A stretch of DNA of 64,000 bases from Marinobacter sp. es.042 (lineage in GTDB: Bacteria > Pseudomonadota > Gammaproteobacteria > Pseudomonadales > Oleiphilaceae): assembly GCF_900188315.1 (NCBI RefSeq), contig NZ_LT897781.1:1302001-1366000 (forward strand). Direction: 5' to 3'. The position numbers and the translations under genes are program-made. The first letter of the stretch is position 1, and the number at the start of each line of letters is the position of its first letter. This document shows positions 27,701 through 37,765 of the stretch, in pieces. The notes beneath the pieces are model-generated. The model ran no database searches and had not been told where the DNA came from. It saw only the letters and a list, made by a program, of their open reading frames with translations.

Positions 27701-29062
27701 TCACGCCACCGGCTCGCGCATGGTGACAAACTCCTCGGCAGATGTCGGATGAATGCCCAGGGTAGAATCAAACTGGGCCTTGGTCGCACCAGCCTTGATG
27801 GCAACCGCCAGCCCCTGGGTAATCTCACCAGCGTCCGGACCCACCATGTGGGCACCCAATACCCGATCAGTCTCGTCGTCTACCACCAGCTTCATCAAGC
27901 TCCGTTCGTCACGACCACTGAGGGTGTATTTCATCGGGCGGAACTCTGAGCGGTAAATACGCAGTCGATGCCCCGCTTCCCGTGCTTCTTCCTCGGTCAG
28001 CCCAACCGTCCCGATGTTTGGCTGGCAGAAGACGGCCGTTGGAATGGCCGAATAGTCCATTTCGCCTTTGCCATCGCCGAACAAACGTCTGGATAGCACC
28101 ATGCCCTGTGCCAGGGCAACCGGCGTAAGCTGAGGAGTTCCAATCACATCACCCAGCGCAGTAATTGAGGGCACGGCAGTCTGGAAGTGATCATCCACGA
28201 CAACATGCCCCGAGGCGCTGAGCTGAACGCCAAGATCAGTCAGACCTAAACCGTCAACCAGGGCACGACGACCGGTTGCCGCCATCACCAGGCCAGTCTC
28301 CAGGGTTTCGCCATTGTTAAGTTGAACCCGGTAGTGGGCATTTTCGGCCTCAACCGATTCAATGGTCACTCCGAACTGCAGGTTTACGCCTTTTTTCCGC
28401 ATTTCCTGTTCGGTAAACCGTCGGATGTCGCCATCAAACCCGCGCAGGAACAGATCACCGCGATACAGCAAGGTTGTATCAACACCCAACCCAGCCAGGA
28501 TGCCGGCAAACTCCACAGCGATATAGCCACCGCCCCAGACCACGGCCTGCTTCGGCAACTGCGGCAGGTAAAACATCTCGTTGGACGTAAGAATGCATTC
28601 CTTGCCGGGCACATCCGGTATAACCGGCCAGCTGCCGGTGGCAATCGTGATGTGTTTGGCCCGATAGGACGTCTCCCCGACGACCACGGTATTGGCGTCT
28701 GACAATGACGCCGTTCCTTCGATGATGGTCACACCGGCGTTTTCCAGCAACCGGCCATAAATGCCATTCAGACGCTCGATCTCGGCATTCTTGTTCGCAA
28801 CCAGCTTCGGCCAGTCGAAACTGACATCGTCGAGTGGAACCTGCCAACCGTAGCCGGCTGCATCTTCCAGCTCATCGTGAACGTGAGCGCCGTACACAAA
28901 CAGTTTCTTGGGCACGCAGCCAACGTTAACGCAGGTTCCGCCAAGATACCTGGATTCAACCACAGCCACCCTGGCGCCCCGCTGGGCAGACATCCGCGCG
29001 AGGCGAACGCCGCCGGAGCCGGCTCCGATAACGATCAGATCAAAATCCTGCTGGTCAGACAC
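27701..29062 (-). CDS. gor: Glutathione-disulfide reductase
   Basis: 453-residue FAD/NADPH enzyme that keeps glutathione reduced. Features in order: FAD motif [11 protein letters not shown], redox-active pair in [19 protein letters not shown] motif [11 protein letters not shown], and the C-terminal catalytic [18 protein letters not shown] identifies glutathione reductase rather than lipoamide dehydrogenase, so this is not the missing E3 of the keto-acid dehydrogenase. Convergent with the histidine kinase gene. Confidence 0.93.
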   Translation of the reverse strand: MSDQQDFDLIVIGAGSGGVRLARMSAQRGARVAVVESRYLGGTCVNVGCVPKKLFVYGAHVHDELEDAAGYGWQVPLDDVSFDWPKLVANKNAEIERLNGIYGRLLENAGVTIIEGTASLSDANTVVVGETSYRAKHITIATGSWPVIPDVPGKECILTSNEMFYLPQLPKQAVVWGGGYIAVEFAGILAGLGVDTTLLYRGDLFLRGFDGDIRRFTEQEMRKKGVNLQFGVTIESVEAENAHYRVQLNNGETLETGLVMAATGRRALVDGLGLTDLGVQLSASGHVVVDDHFQTAVPSITALGDVIGTPQLTPVALAQGMVLSRRLFGDGKGEMDYSAIPTAVFCQPNIGTVGLTEEEAREAGHRLRIYRSEFRPMKYTLSGRDERSLMKLVVDDETDRVLGAHMVGPDAGEITQGLAVAIKAGATKAQFDSTLGIHPTSAEEFVTMREPVA

Positions 29063-29088
29063 AGCTTCTCCCGTTACACATTTAAAAA

Positions 29089-29760
29089 TCAGGTTTGGCC
29101 GGAGGTGGCCGTTTTGGTTTCCGGATGCACTTCCCTGAACAACACGTGATCTTCGAAGTCGCCGAGCTGAATCTTGCCAAGGCTCCGGAAACCCTCGGAT
29201 TCATAAAACGGCAGATAACGGTTGTTACCCGTATCGAGCACCAACCCGCTGCCACGCGGGTTCTCGGCACAGAGTTTTTCAACGGTGTTCAGCAGCAAAC
29301 GGCCGTAGCCGCGATTCTGGTATTTGGGATTAACCCCCATCATGGGCAACTGATGCGCCACTGGTTGTGGCAACATGTCGCGAATTTTCTCGTGGTAGTC
29401 CAGATACCGACGCGTAGAGGCAAACCCCGTCGTCAGCACCATACGAATCCGCCAGCTGATCTGATCAGCCAGGTTCATCCTTAATTCGGGATCCCCGATG
29501 AACGCAACGGCCACAAGCGTGTCGTCAACCATCACACCAATGGCATCCTGATCAAGCTCAAAATAAAGGTCTATCAGTTCCCTTATGGTCGCCCGCACCC
29601 TCTGATCGTAACCGGGGCGCCGGTGATCGAACAGGTACTGGAACGTCGGCTCGTTCCGGTAGGCGTGAAACAGAATGGATCTGGCTTCATTCCGCGCCGT
29701 TTCGTCCAGACGAACAATGGCTGGCTCGGATTTGTTCTTGTTGTCGCTGCCGTTACTCAT
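29089..29760 (-). CDS. GNAT-family N-acetyltransferase
   Basis: 223 residues. The acetyl-CoA loop is [18 protein letters not shown] (Q/RxxGxG/A form), followed by [19 protein letters not shown], characteristic of GNAT folds. The upstream half is helical. The start at 29760 follows GGAGAGGGAAG; the frame is open further upstream but that extension reads as out-of-family. It lies 26 bp upstream of... gor on the same strand, in the order acetyltransferase then gor. Substrate unknown. Confidence 0.82.
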   Translation of the reverse strand: MSNGSDNKNKSEPAIVRLDETARNEARSILFHAYRNEPTFQYLFDHRRPGYDQRVRATIRELIDLYFELDQDAIGVMVDDTLVAVAFIGDPELRMNLADQISWRIRMVLTTGFASTRRYLDYHEKIRDMLPQPVAHQLPMMGVNPKYQNRGYGRLLLNTVEKLCAENPRGSGLVLDTGNNRYLPFYESEGFRSLGKIQLGDFEDHVLFREVHPETKTATSGQT

Positions 29761-29818
29761 CGCTTCCCTCTCCTGCATCAGTTCCGGGCAAAAGGCCCGG
29801 AATCTGGTTTTTTCAGAA

Positions 29819-30349
29819 TCAGATCGCCAGTGTGAGACGAACGGAAACCCGCCCTGGCTCACTGGCCCTGTCCATGGCCGCCTGGTCAATGACGACACCA
29901 TGGTTACCATTCAATCGCTCTAACCAAGCGGCAACCTCTGCAAAAGGTGCATTCTCAAGCCAGACCCGGATGGCGTCTTCACCGCTGGGCTCAAAGCGCT
30001 GAAGTGACAGGCCCGCCTCCCCGGCGGAACGGGTCACCAGAGCCATCAGGGCACGGCCATCCGCAGGTTTGTCCGCCGACGCCGTGGTGCTGGCACCGCC
30101 TGTATTGCCAAGACGCTGAATCGTCCGTTGGTTTGCCTGCATCCAGGCCAGCAGCTCGCCGGCGTTATCTCTGGCAGCTTCCGACTGGTCGTAAAACCCG
30201 GCAGCCGGACGCCAGACGGCAAAATACAGAAGGCCAAGAAAAACGGCGATGGCCAGCACCACCAAAGCCTGCTGGTCACGACGGGGCAATTGATCATACT
30301 GTGCAATGAGTTTGCCGACCGCCGGCTGATCCTTGATTCGGGAAAGCAT
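29819..30349 (-). CDS. gspM: Type II secretion protein GspM
   Basis: 176-residue bitopic inner-membrane protein. A cytoplasmic N-terminus contains YDQLPRRDQQAL, then a membrane helix (VLAIAVFLGLLYFAVW) and a periplasmic ferredoxin-like domain ending AAWLERLNGNHGVVIDQAAMDR. It forms the assembly platform with GspL, F and E. Last gene of the gspEFGHIJKLM run, 3 bp after gspL. Confidence 0.85.
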   Translation of the reverse strand: MLSRIKDQPAVGKLIAQYDQLPRRDQQALVVLAIAVFLGLLYFAVWRPAAGFYDQSEAARDNAGELLAWMQANQRTIQRLGNTGGASTTASADKPADGRALMALVTRSAGEAGLSLQRFEPSGEDAIRVWLENAPFAEVAAWLERLNGNHGVVIDQAAMDRASEPGRVSVRLTLAI

Positions 30350-30352
30350 ACC

Positions 30353-31657
30353 TTAACCTCCTGAGACCGTCAGGCGGCCGCGGGCGCCGCTCGCTTCGTT
30401 CACCACCGAACCAATCTGCGCCTCCAGCCCCTGGTTCGCAAGGCCGTTGCGCAGAGCGCTCAAACGGTCATAGCTATCGGCTCTTACGTCTACGACCAGC
30501 TCACCCCGTGAGCGGCTGTAATTCACTGAATTGAAATTAACTCCCTGGCTGCCCGGCAAACGGGAATACTGTTGTCCGGTGTATTTCATCAGGGTGATAA
30601 AGTCCACCTCCGGCCCACTGGAGCCGGCAACCCGCAACTGGCCTTCGATCACGCGCCGGACGTTGCCGGCATGGGTACGCCGGTCATTCGGAAACGCATC
30701 GCGGTAGATTGCCATGGCCTCGTTTCGCAGTTTTTCTGCCTGATTCTGATAGTAGAATCCCATTCCGGCATTCACCGCCACCTGAACCACGAACCAGACG
30801 GCCGCAACTGCAATGAGGGGCTTCCATGGTTTGAGCGGACTCGCCTTGCCCGATTTGGACGAGAACATGCCCTGGCACAGGTTTACCGGTTCGCACAGAT
30901 GATGGTGATGGGCGTAGGCCAGCAGTTCCAGAGGCATGAGTTCAAGACCTTCCTGGCGAACCGCAAGCCGACCAGAACCGTTCAACTCCGAGATGGCCGA
31001 TTGCTGGAGATTAAATTCATCAGCGGTGCCATAAAGCATGACCGGAATTTCAGCCACCACTTCCTCCGCAGACGGGGCAGCCAGGGTGTGAGCAAACATT
31101 CCCAGGTTCGCAGACTGCATACTCAGCCACTCGCCGCGTTCGCTCACCATCATTGCCGTTTCGCCATCCAGGCAGACCGACCAGCCGCCTTCGGTGCGCG
31201 GCAACAATGAGGCATCCGGAAAAATGGCTTCCAGCCGAGCATGCTCCCAGCCGCTGAACAGATTCACCCACTGCCCCATCCGTTCGCGATCAATGGCCGC
31301 GACGCGGTAGCCGTCATCGGTATGGGCACCCAGCGCCAGATGAACAGAATCAATGTCCTGGGCAATCTGCTCCTCGACAGCGTAGGGCAACGCCTGATTG
31401 ATAAACCGGCTCTGCTTTGCGGGAATATCAGCCAGACAAAAAATCGCTTCTTCGCCGGGGATAAGGCCGATCAACAGAACATTATCCAGCGCATTCTGGC
31501 CGAGGGTATGCTCGATGGTTTCCCGACTGTCGCCTACGCCGCGAGCCTGCGCATCGCCACTGGCATCGTGCAGGACCCAGTTGAACATCTGGGCATCGGG
31601 GTCCTGGTCAGCGTCCGCGAACGGCGGTATTGGGCGGACGTAAAGGCGATAAGACAT
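30353..31657 (-). CDS. gspL: Type II secretion protein GspL
   Basis: 434 residues. A large actin-like cytoplasmic domain (VLLIGLIPGEEAIF, QALPYAVEEQIAQD, PDASLLPR) binds GspE; one membrane helix near residue 280 (PLIAVAAVWFVVQVAVNAG) leads to a periplasmic ferredoxin-like domain (FNSVNYSRSRGELVVDV). Order and 2-3 bp spacing with gspK and gspM support the call. Confidence 0.88.
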   Translation of the reverse strand: MSYRLYVRPIPPFADADQDPDAQMFNWVLHDASGDAQARGVGDSRETIEHTLGQNALDNVLLIGLIPGEEAIFCLADIPAKQSRFINQALPYAVEEQIAQDIDSVHLALGAHTDDGYRVAAIDRERMGQWVNLFSGWEHARLEAIFPDASLLPRTEGGWSVCLDGETAMMVSERGEWLSMQSANLGMFAHTLAAPSAEEVVAEIPVMLYGTADEFNLQQSAISELNGSGRLAVRQEGLELMPLELLAYAHHHHLCEPVNLCQGMFSSKSGKASPLKPWKPLIAVAAVWFVVQVAVNAGMGFYYQNQAEKLRNEAMAIYRDAFPNDRRTHAGNVRRVIEGQLRVAGSSGPEVDFITLMKYTGQQYSRLPGSQGVNFNSVNYSRSRGELVVDVRADSYDRLSALRNGLANQGLEAQIGSVVNEASGARGRLTVSGG

Positions 31658-31659
31658 GA

Positions 31660-32664
31660 TTATCCTTCTGAAATTGTGAAAGGCTCTTTGGTAATTCGGT
31701 TTTTCTGCCCGATATCCCTGTTAACCGTCTGGACTTCGCCTTCCGGAGTCCGGAACACGGTACTGACCATATTCACGACACGGTTATCGTAGGTAATCCG
31801 CGAGGCAACTTCAAAAAACCGTGTCTGCAACCCCAGTCCAACCGACTTGAGCCCGAGCCCGGCGAACTCAGGTAAAGCCAGAAAGTCCTGGAGATTCTCG
31901 AACCGTTCCTCTTCCCGCTTCTCAAGAATAGACGCCGCCTGGGCGTCCGTCAGCTCTTCATGGAGAGAGCGGATCACCATGGCCGTCGCAGTGTTCACGT
32001 TGATCCCCGCACCATTGACAGGAAGTGCCGCTACATGGGGCCTCAGGGCCCGATAAATCTCTTCGGTCATGCCTTCGATCAGGCGCAATTCGGTCACCGT
32101 GGCGAACGGCTGGTTGGCAGCCCGGTAACCCTGCTCAGCCATCAGATACTGGCCGTCCTCGGCGCCGTAGGCCGTGACGGTCTGGTCGTTGGGGTCGATC
32201 CAATCCACCAGCGAATCTACAGAAACTGCAGTAATCCCCAGTGCAGCAAACAACTGGACGAAACGATCTCTGACGATGGGGTCCACCTGGCCATTGGCGC
32301 CGACCAGGTCGTTCAGATTAAGGCGACCTCCGAGGTCATCAATCTGGACCTCAGCCACACCATTGTCATCCAGCGGCAGAACGGCTGCATTGGCGGCCCA
32401 GAACTCGTCAAGGCTATCAACCATCAGGTTCTCTTCCTTGTCCTCGTCGAAATCCCTGCGCAGGATCTGGCGGGCGAACGCCTCGGCGCCAAGTGCGATA
32501 CTCTGGCCCTGCTGTTGAGCCAGATAATGTCCCGCCTTGAACACTCGCAAACTCTGCTGCTGGGTCATCCCCGAAGCAAGCATGACCACCAGAGCCATGG
32601 CCAGCAGCACCATGATCAAAGCAACGCCGCGCTGACGGTCCGGCAACCTTGGGGTCTGGCCCAT
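31660..32664 (-). CDS. gspK: Type II secretion minor pseudopilin GspK
   Basis: 334 residues. The prepilin signal RQRGVALIMVLLAMALVVML lacks the +5 Glu, as is usual for GspK, which caps the pseudopilus tip. The big alpha domain carries DDLGGRLNLNDLV, DWIDPND, and helix-hairpin-helix-like repeats (NVNTATAMVI). It sits 2 bp after gspJ... in transcription order and 2 bp before gspL. Confidence 0.9.
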   Translation of the reverse strand: MGQTPRLPDRQRGVALIMVLLAMALVVMLASGMTQQQSLRVFKAGHYLAQQQGQSIALGAEAFARQILRRDFDEDKEENLMVDSLDEFWAANAAVLPLDDNGVAEVQIDDLGGRLNLNDLVGANGQVDPIVRDRFVQLFAALGITAVSVDSLVDWIDPNDQTVTAYGAEDGQYLMAEQGYRAANQPFATVTELRLIEGMTEEIYRALRPHVAALPVNGAGINVNTATAMVIRSLHEELTDAQAASILEKREEERFENLQDFLALPEFAGLGLKSVGLGLQTRFFEVASRITYDNRVVNMVSTVFRTPEGEVQTVNRDIGQKNRITKEPFTISEG

Positions 32665-32670
32665 CGCTAA

Positions 32671-33450
32671 CTAGCCTCCCTGCCCCGTTGTACCGCTATT
32701 CTCTCCGGTCTGTTCTCCGGTAGCCTCTTCTTCTGCGCTTTCTTCTTCCGCTTCGCTGGCCGCCTGGTTGGCCTGGTTTACTGCACCCTGGGCAATGGCC
32801 GGATCAAAATCCGGTAATGCAAAGGTCCGCACCAGCGTTCCAAAACGTTCATGTTCCAGGGTCACTTCCATGCCCAGCGGCAGTGGAATATCCGGGCGGC
32901 TACCCGGGGTCAGTCCGGCCATCACCTCATCGGTTGGCCATTGCAGTTGCCAGCTCCGGTTGGCATCCAGAAACCTTATTTCCAGGCGCTTTACGCCTTC
33001 CAGCAGCAGCACATCGCGGCTGTCATCTTCCTGGCCCTGATCCACCATGGGCCAGTACCGGCGCCGCAGTTCGCTGCCAGTATATTCCCAACCGACACGC
33101 TGCAGGCCACTGCGGCGAATACCCAGGGGGTTCCGCCACCCCTGACGGGTCAGCAACAGGGAAAAGTCGTCCTCACGGCTGGAGAGCGCTGGTTGGAAAT
33201 CCCCGTAAATGTCCCTTGCTGGCCGGTTCACCACCTGCATGATATCGCGCTCAAGCAGGAGCATGGACCGTTGCAAACCGTCGAACTGTTCCGCCAGTTC
33301 GTTCACCCGATCGCGGGAATTGACCACCCCGTTGATAACCTGCCAAACGCCAAGCCCGATAACGGCAGTGATGGTAACCGCAATCAAAACCTCCAGCAGG
33401 GTGAAACCACGTTGTTGCGGATGGCAGCTTCGTGCGGACGGGAACGTCAT
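32671..33450 (-). CDS. gspJ: Type II secretion minor pseudopilin GspJ
   Basis: About 259 residues. Prepilin motif RGFTLLEVLIAVTI with the +5 Glu near residue 15, then ERDIMQVVNRPARDIYG and RQGWRNPLG, typical of GspJ. The C-terminus carries an extra ~45-residue acidic, low-complexity tail (EAEEESAEEEATGEQTGE) that many GspJ proteins lack. ATG 33450 overlaps the gspI stop by 4 bp. Confidence 0.9.
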   Translation of the reverse strand: MTFPSARSCHPQQRGFTLLEVLIAVTITAVIGLGVWQVINGVVNSRDRVNELAEQFDGLQRSMLLLERDIMQVVNRPARDIYGDFQPALSSREDDFSLLLTRQGWRNPLGIRRSGLQRVGWEYTGSELRRRYWPMVDQGQEDDSRDVLLLEGVKRLEIRFLDANRSWQLQWPTDEVMAGLTPGSRPDIPLPLGMEVTLEHERFGTLVRTFALPDFDPAIAQGAVNQANQAASEAEEESAEEEATGEQTGENSGTTGQGG

Positions 33451-33821
33451 TGTGCCCCCACGAACGCCGACAGGGTATGAATCGGATCCGGCGCCGCGCC
33501 TTCCTCGCGATAACGGGCAACCGTGACCTCCACACGACGCATCTTCGCCTCGGCGGTTGCAAGAATCGCGGTGGTCACCCGCCAACGATACGGCCCGAAA
33601 TCGGTATCCTTGGAGTTCTCGGAGATACCCGGGATGTTTTCCTGGAGCCGAATTTCGTTAATTCGGTTATCTGCCAACCAGCTCGCCAGGGTTTTGTCCC
33701 GAACCCGTTCGTAACTGGAAATGTACTGGCTTCCGACTTCGGCCGCAGCCGTTGCAATCAGGCCGAACACAAGCAAGGCTATGAGTACTTCGATCAGGGT
33801 AAACCCTTTGTGCGCCCTCAC
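33447..33821 (-). CDS. gspI: Type II secretion minor pseudopilin GspI
   Basis: 124 residues with prepilin motif KGFTLIEVLIALLVFGL very close to the N-terminus, then RDKTLASWLADNRINEIRL, the segment that identifies GspI. It forms the tip complex with GspJ and GspK. Overlaps both gspH and gspJ by 4 bp. Confidence 0.9.
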   Translation of the reverse strand: MRAHKGFTLIEVLIALLVFGLIATAAAEVGSQYISSYERVRDKTLASWLADNRINEIRLQENIPGISENSKDTDFGPYRWRVTTAILATAEAKMRRVEVTVARYREEGAAPDPIHTLSAFVGAQ

Positions 33822-34348
33822 CCGCTGCTCCCCTCATCGCCCGGTTTGCGCCATTCCATGGGCGACACACCATCCGAAGCCAGAACGTGCATGGTGTCTG
33901 ACCCGTTGCCAATGGTGAATTCAAGCTCGAACGGCGTTGTCTCGCCACTGGAGAAAAAAACGACGTCCGGTAACAGGGTATCTTCGGATGACGCCAGCCT
34001 GGGCGCGTCGCTTTCGATGAACTCGGTTACCGTCAGCCACTCCGGCAGGCTCCGGGCCCGGAACATACGCTCACCGGAGGCCTTCCAGTCGCCGGTCTGA
34101 TCCTGATAAGCCACGAACTGGTAGCCGCCTTCCTCCAGCTTCAGGCCCAGCTCCAGGTTATTGAGAACCGCCTGCTCCGAGGCTGTCTGCATAAGCAGGT
34201 ACAGTTCCCGGACCTCATTTTCCAGTTCGCGCTGCTGGGAGCTTCCCCCCATGGTAAACACGGCAAGAGAAGCTAGCAGACCCACAACCACCAGGACCAC
34301 CAGTATTTCAATCAGGGTGAAACCGGTCTGTCGGGATCTGACCTGCAC
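33818..34348 (-). CDS. gspH: Type II secretion minor pseudopilin GspH
   Basis: 176 residues. Prepilin motif TGFTLIEILVVLVVVGLLAS near residue 9, followed by ELENEVRELYLLMQTASEQAV (core ELYLLMQTASEQAV) and a beta domain, as in GspH/XcpU. It lies between gspG and gspI, with a 6-bp gap to gspG and a 4-bp overlap with gspI. Confidence 0.9.
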   Translation of the reverse strand: MQVRSRQTGFTLIEILVVLVVVGLLASLAVFTMGGSSQQRELENEVRELYLLMQTASEQAVLNNLELGLKLEEGGYQFVAYQDQTGDWKASGERMFRARSLPEWLTVTEFIESDAPRLASSEDTLLPDVVFFSSGETTPFELEFTIGNGSDTMHVLASDGVSPMEWRKPGDEGSSG

Positions 34349-34354
34349 AGTGAT

Positions 34355-34807
34355 TTAGCCCTCGGTGTTCCAGACGCTGATATCCGCAGCGTCGCCGTCG
34401 CCACCTTCCTGGCCGTCAGAGCCATAGGAATACAGATCATAGGGGCCTTCGGTACCCGGGCTTACGTACTGGTATTCAGAACCCCAGGGATCCTCCGGCA
34501 CGCTCTTCAGGTAACCGTCGGAGTTCCAGTTCTTGGGCTCCGGGCTGCCACTTGGCATGGAGACCAGCGCCTCAAGACCCTGCTGGGTGGAGGGATAATG
34601 GCTGTTGTCCAGGCGATAAAGGTCCAGCGCATTGGCAATGTTGCTCAACTGGGTTTCCGCCACGGTGACCTTGGCCTGGTCACTCCGACCCATGATGTTT
34701 GGAGCCACGATGGCCACCAGCAGGCCCAGGATCACCATCACCACCATGATTTCAATCAGGGTAAAGCCGCGGTTACGGTTATGTGAATTGAGGTTCTTGG
34801 TCGTCAT
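34355..34807 (-). CDS. gspG: Type II secretion major pseudopilin GspG
   Basis: About 150 residues. Prepilin motif RGFTLIEIMVVMVILGLLVA is followed by LYRLDNSHYPSTQQGLEAL and DPWGSEYQYVSPGTEGPYDL (calcium-site region), all hallmarks of the major pseudopilin. The start at 34807 gives an ordinary 15-residue leader; the frame extends to 34879 without a good ribosome site. 68 bp separate it from gspF. Confidence 0.93.
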   Translation of the reverse strand: MTTKNLNSHNRNRGFTLIEIMVVMVILGLLVAIVAPNIMGRSDQAKVTVAETQLSNIANALDLYRLDNSHYPSTQQGLEALVSMPSGSPEPKNWNSDGYLKSVPEDPWGSEYQYVSPGTEGPYDLYSYGSDGQEGGDGDAADISVWNTEG

Positions 34808-34875
34808 TGTCTCACTCGTTATTGGCATGGATTGCTTTTGGTCCGGGCTCGTCGACTGACGCTCCGGCGCGGGTT

Positions 34876-36087
34876 TCACCCCACGAGATTACTCATGTTC
34901 AGTATCGGCAGCATGATGGCCAGCACGATGATCAGCACCACCACGCCCATTACCAGTAGCATCATCGGCTCGAACAGCCCCACAATCGCAGCGATCTTTG
35001 ATTGAAGGGTGTTTTCCTGCATGCGCGCGGTTCGCTCCAGCATGCTGTCCAGCTCACCACTGGCCTCCCCGCTGGCGATCATGTGCAGCATCATCGGCGG
35101 AAAATACCCGGTCTGATCAAGGGAACGGTGCAATGAGCCGCCTTCGCTGACCTTTCTGGCTGCATCCCGCAGTTCCTGCCGCAGAAAATCGTTGGATAAC
35201 ACCTCACCGGCAATGCGCATTGCCTCTACCAGCGGCACGCCACTGGTCGTCAGTATGCTGAGGGTGCTGGCATATCGGGCAGTGTTAACGCCACGAACCA
35301 TCCCTGAAAACAAGGGGAGGTGTAACAGACGTTTGTGAAACCGCAGTCTAAACCCGGGCTTGGTCAGGAAAAAACGGAACACCATCAATGCGGCGACCAG
35401 CAGTATAAATAGATAGACACCGTAATCCGCCAGAAATTCCGACACCGCAAGCATGGCCATGGTCAGCGTTGGCAGCTCCTGCCCCTGCTTCAGAAACACA
35501 TCGATGATATCCGGCACCACGTAGGTCAGCAGGAACACGACGATGGCAATGGCAACAATACTGAGAATGATGGGGTAGATGGCCGCCAGCTGAATTTTCT
35601 GGCGAGCCTCCTGACGGTTTTCGGTGTAATCCGCGAGCCGGTTCAGAACCAGATCGAGATGGCCCGCGTGCTCACCGGCAGCAACGGTAGACCGGTACAG
35701 CCTCGGGAATGCCCGGGGAAACTCACCGAGGCTATCCGCCAGGGTGTACCCTTCCATGACTTTCGCTCGTATGGCGATCAGCATGCTGCGTATTCTGGGT
35801 TTCGGTGACTGCTGAGCGGCAGCCGAGAGCGCCTGCTCGATGGGAATGCCGGACTGGATCAGAGTTGCCAGCTGGCGGGTAACCAGTGCCAGATCGGCCG
35901 CAGCCAGCGAACCCCGGCTGCTCAGGGGATTGCTTCTGGTCTGTTTCTCGGCGGCCGGCTCGACGGCCAGCGGGGTGAGGCCTCGCTCCCGAAGTTGCTG
36001 GCGAACGGCTCTCGGCGCATCGGCTTCCACGACACCTTGTTTTTGCTTGCCTCGGGAATCGAGCGCCTTGTATTCGTATGCTGGCAT
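34876..36087 (-). CDS. gspF: Type II secretion inner-membrane protein GspF
   Basis: 403 residues. N-terminus MPAYEYKALDSRGKQKQG is the family start. Two repeated cytoplasmic four-helix domains contain LALVTRQLATLIQSGIPIEQAL and YASTLSILTTSGVPLVEAM, shown here by the cores RQLATLIQSGIP and LSILTTSGVP, with three membrane helices. It forms the platform core that works with the GspE ATPase. Three bases separate it from gspE. Confidence 0.95.
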   Translation of the reverse strand: MPAYEYKALDSRGKQKQGVVEADAPRAVRQQLRERGLTPLAVEPAAEKQTRSNPLSSRGSLAAADLALVTRQLATLIQSGIPIEQALSAAAQQSPKPRIRSMLIAIRAKVMEGYTLADSLGEFPRAFPRLYRSTVAAGEHAGHLDLVLNRLADYTENRQEARQKIQLAAIYPIILSIVAIAIVVFLLTYVVPDIIDVFLKQGQELPTLTMAMLAVSEFLADYGVYLFILLVAALMVFRFFLTKPGFRLRFHKRLLHLPLFSGMVRGVNTARYASTLSILTTSGVPLVEAMRIAGEVLSNDFLRQELRDAARKVSEGGSLHRSLDQTGYFPPMMLHMIASGEASGELDSMLERTARMQENTLQSKIAAIVGLFEPMMLLVMGVVVLIIVLAIMLPILNMSNLVG

Positions 36088-36090
36088 GGT

Positions 36091-37599
36091 TTACTGACCC
36101 CGGTGCGTAACGCGGAGTACTTCTTCCACCGTGGTCACACCATCCAGGATTTTCTGCACGCCGTCTGCGTGAATACTGGGCCCATGCTGGCGAGCCACCT
36201 TTTCCAGGTCCAGCTCCCCGGCACGTTTGTGGATCAGAGAACTGATTTCCTCGGAGATCTCCACCACCTCATAGATACCAATACGTCCACGGTAACCGAG
36301 CTGGTTGCAATGGCTACAGCCGGTTGCCCGGTAAATGGTCGGCGGGTTAGCGGGATACTGCTGCAGAAAGTCGCAGTGCTCTTCCGTGGGTGTATACGGC
36401 TCCCGACATTCCTTGCACAGAACCCTAACCAGCCGTTGGGCAACAATGCCCACCAGACTTGATGAAATCAGGAAGGGCTCAATTCCCATGTCCATAAGCC
36501 GGGTGATGGCGCCAACGGCAGTGTTGGTGTGCAGTGTAGAAAGTACCAGGTGACCGGTCAGACTCGCCTGTACCGCAATCTCCGCCGTTTCCAGGTCCCG
36601 GATCTCACCAATCATCACCACGTCGGGATCCTGACGCAGAATGGCCCGAAGGCCTCGGGCAAAGGTCATATCTACCTTGGTATTCACCTGGGTCTGGCCG
36701 ATACCCGGCAGGTTATACTCGATGGGGTCCTCAACAGTCAGGATGTTGCGGCTACGGTCGTTAATTTCCTGGAGCGAGGCATAGAGTGTGGTGGACTTAC
36801 CGGAACCCGTCGGGCCGGTGACCAGCAAAATGCCGTAAGGCCGGTAAATCAGCTTGCGCAGAACCTTCAGGTCCTGCCCCGCCATGCCCAGGGATTCCAG
36901 CCGTATGGCACCTGCTTGTTTGTCGAGCAAACGCAGAACCACGCGTTCGCCGCTTGAAGACGGCATGGTCGACACACGAATATCCACTTCCCTTCCAGCT
37001 ACCCTCAGCGCTATACGGCCATCCTGGGGCACCCGTTTCTCGGCAATATCCAGCTTTGCCATAACCTTGATCCGGGACACCAGAAGCGGAGCCAGTGCGC
37101 GCTTGGGCTCCACAACTTCCCGCAACACGCCATCCACCCGGAAGCGAACCACAAGGCGCTTTTCATAGGTTTCAATATGAACGTCCGAGGCGCTGGTTTT
37201 CACCGCTTCAGTGAGAATGGCATTGATCAGCCGGATGATCGGAGCATCGTCTTCCTGCTCCAGCAAATCCTCAGTTTCCGGCACCGAATCCGCCAGGGAA
37301 GCCAGATCCATGTCGTCGCCGATCCCCTCCACCATCTGCATGGCTTCAGCGGAATCGTTCTGATACGCAGAGTTAAGGGCCTGATCGAACCGGTCCGGAT
37401 CGATGGTGGCAAAACGGGCACGACCGCCACTGATACGGTTCGCTTCCGCCAGCGCAGAATGGGACGCACCGGGCCGAACCAGAATAACCGGCTCGCCCGC
37501 ATCCGAGCGGGTCAGGATTACTCCGTTGCGCTTGGCAAACGTAAACGGAAGACGGCCCAGCGGAGCATCCTGCGGCTGAAGTTCAGTGTCTGTGGTCAA
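36091..37599 (-). CDS. gspE: Type II secretion ATPase GspE
   Basis: 502-residue hexameric ATPase that drives pseudopilus growth. Walker A is GPTGSGKSTT, Asp box VEDPIEY, Walker B VVMIGEIRD, His box LVLSTLHTN, then the zinc tetracysteine module (CKEC ... CSHC). The N-terminal domains bind GspL. First gene of the minus-strand gsp run; the 166-bp gap to the divergent gspC should hold both promoters. Confidence 0.95.
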   Translation of the reverse strand: MTTDTELQPQDAPLGRLPFTFAKRNGVILTRSDAGEPVILVRPGASHSALAEANRISGGRARFATIDPDRFDQALNSAYQNDSAEAMQMVEGIGDDMDLASLADSVPETEDLLEQEDDAPIIRLINAILTEAVKTSASDVHIETYEKRLVVRFRVDGVLREVVEPKRALAPLLVSRIKVMAKLDIAEKRVPQDGRIALRVAGREVDIRVSTMPSSSGERVVLRLLDKQAGAIRLESLGMAGQDLKVLRKLIYRPYGILLVTGPTGSGKSTTLYASLQEINDRSRNILTVEDPIEYNLPGIGQTQVNTKVDMTFARGLRAILRQDPDVVMIGEIRDLETAEIAVQASLTGHLVLSTLHTNTAVGAITRLMDMGIEPFLISSSLVGIVAQRLVRVLCKECREPYTPTEEHCDFLQQYPANPPTIYRATGCSHCNQLGYRGRIGIYEVVEISEEISSLIHKRAGELDLEKVARQHGPSIHADGVQKILDGVTTVEEVLRVTHRGQ

Positions 37600-37765
37600 G
37601 GTCGTCCTCGTTCGTGAAACCCTTTTCGATTCAACTAATTCAGAAAGGCTACCACAGGATATGGACCCGCTGAATAACTCTATACACTATACTCCCAATA
37701 AAACGTTGCAGTCTGATAACCTGTGAGCTTTTTCCCGGCCCACAAACTTGCATTCAGGATGATCA

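Noticed and set aside
27701..29062. gor as the missing E3 (lipoamide dehydrogenase) of the branched-chain complex
   Set aside because: The [10 protein letters not shown] redox motif is that of glutathione reductase, and the gene is 20 kb away on the other strand.
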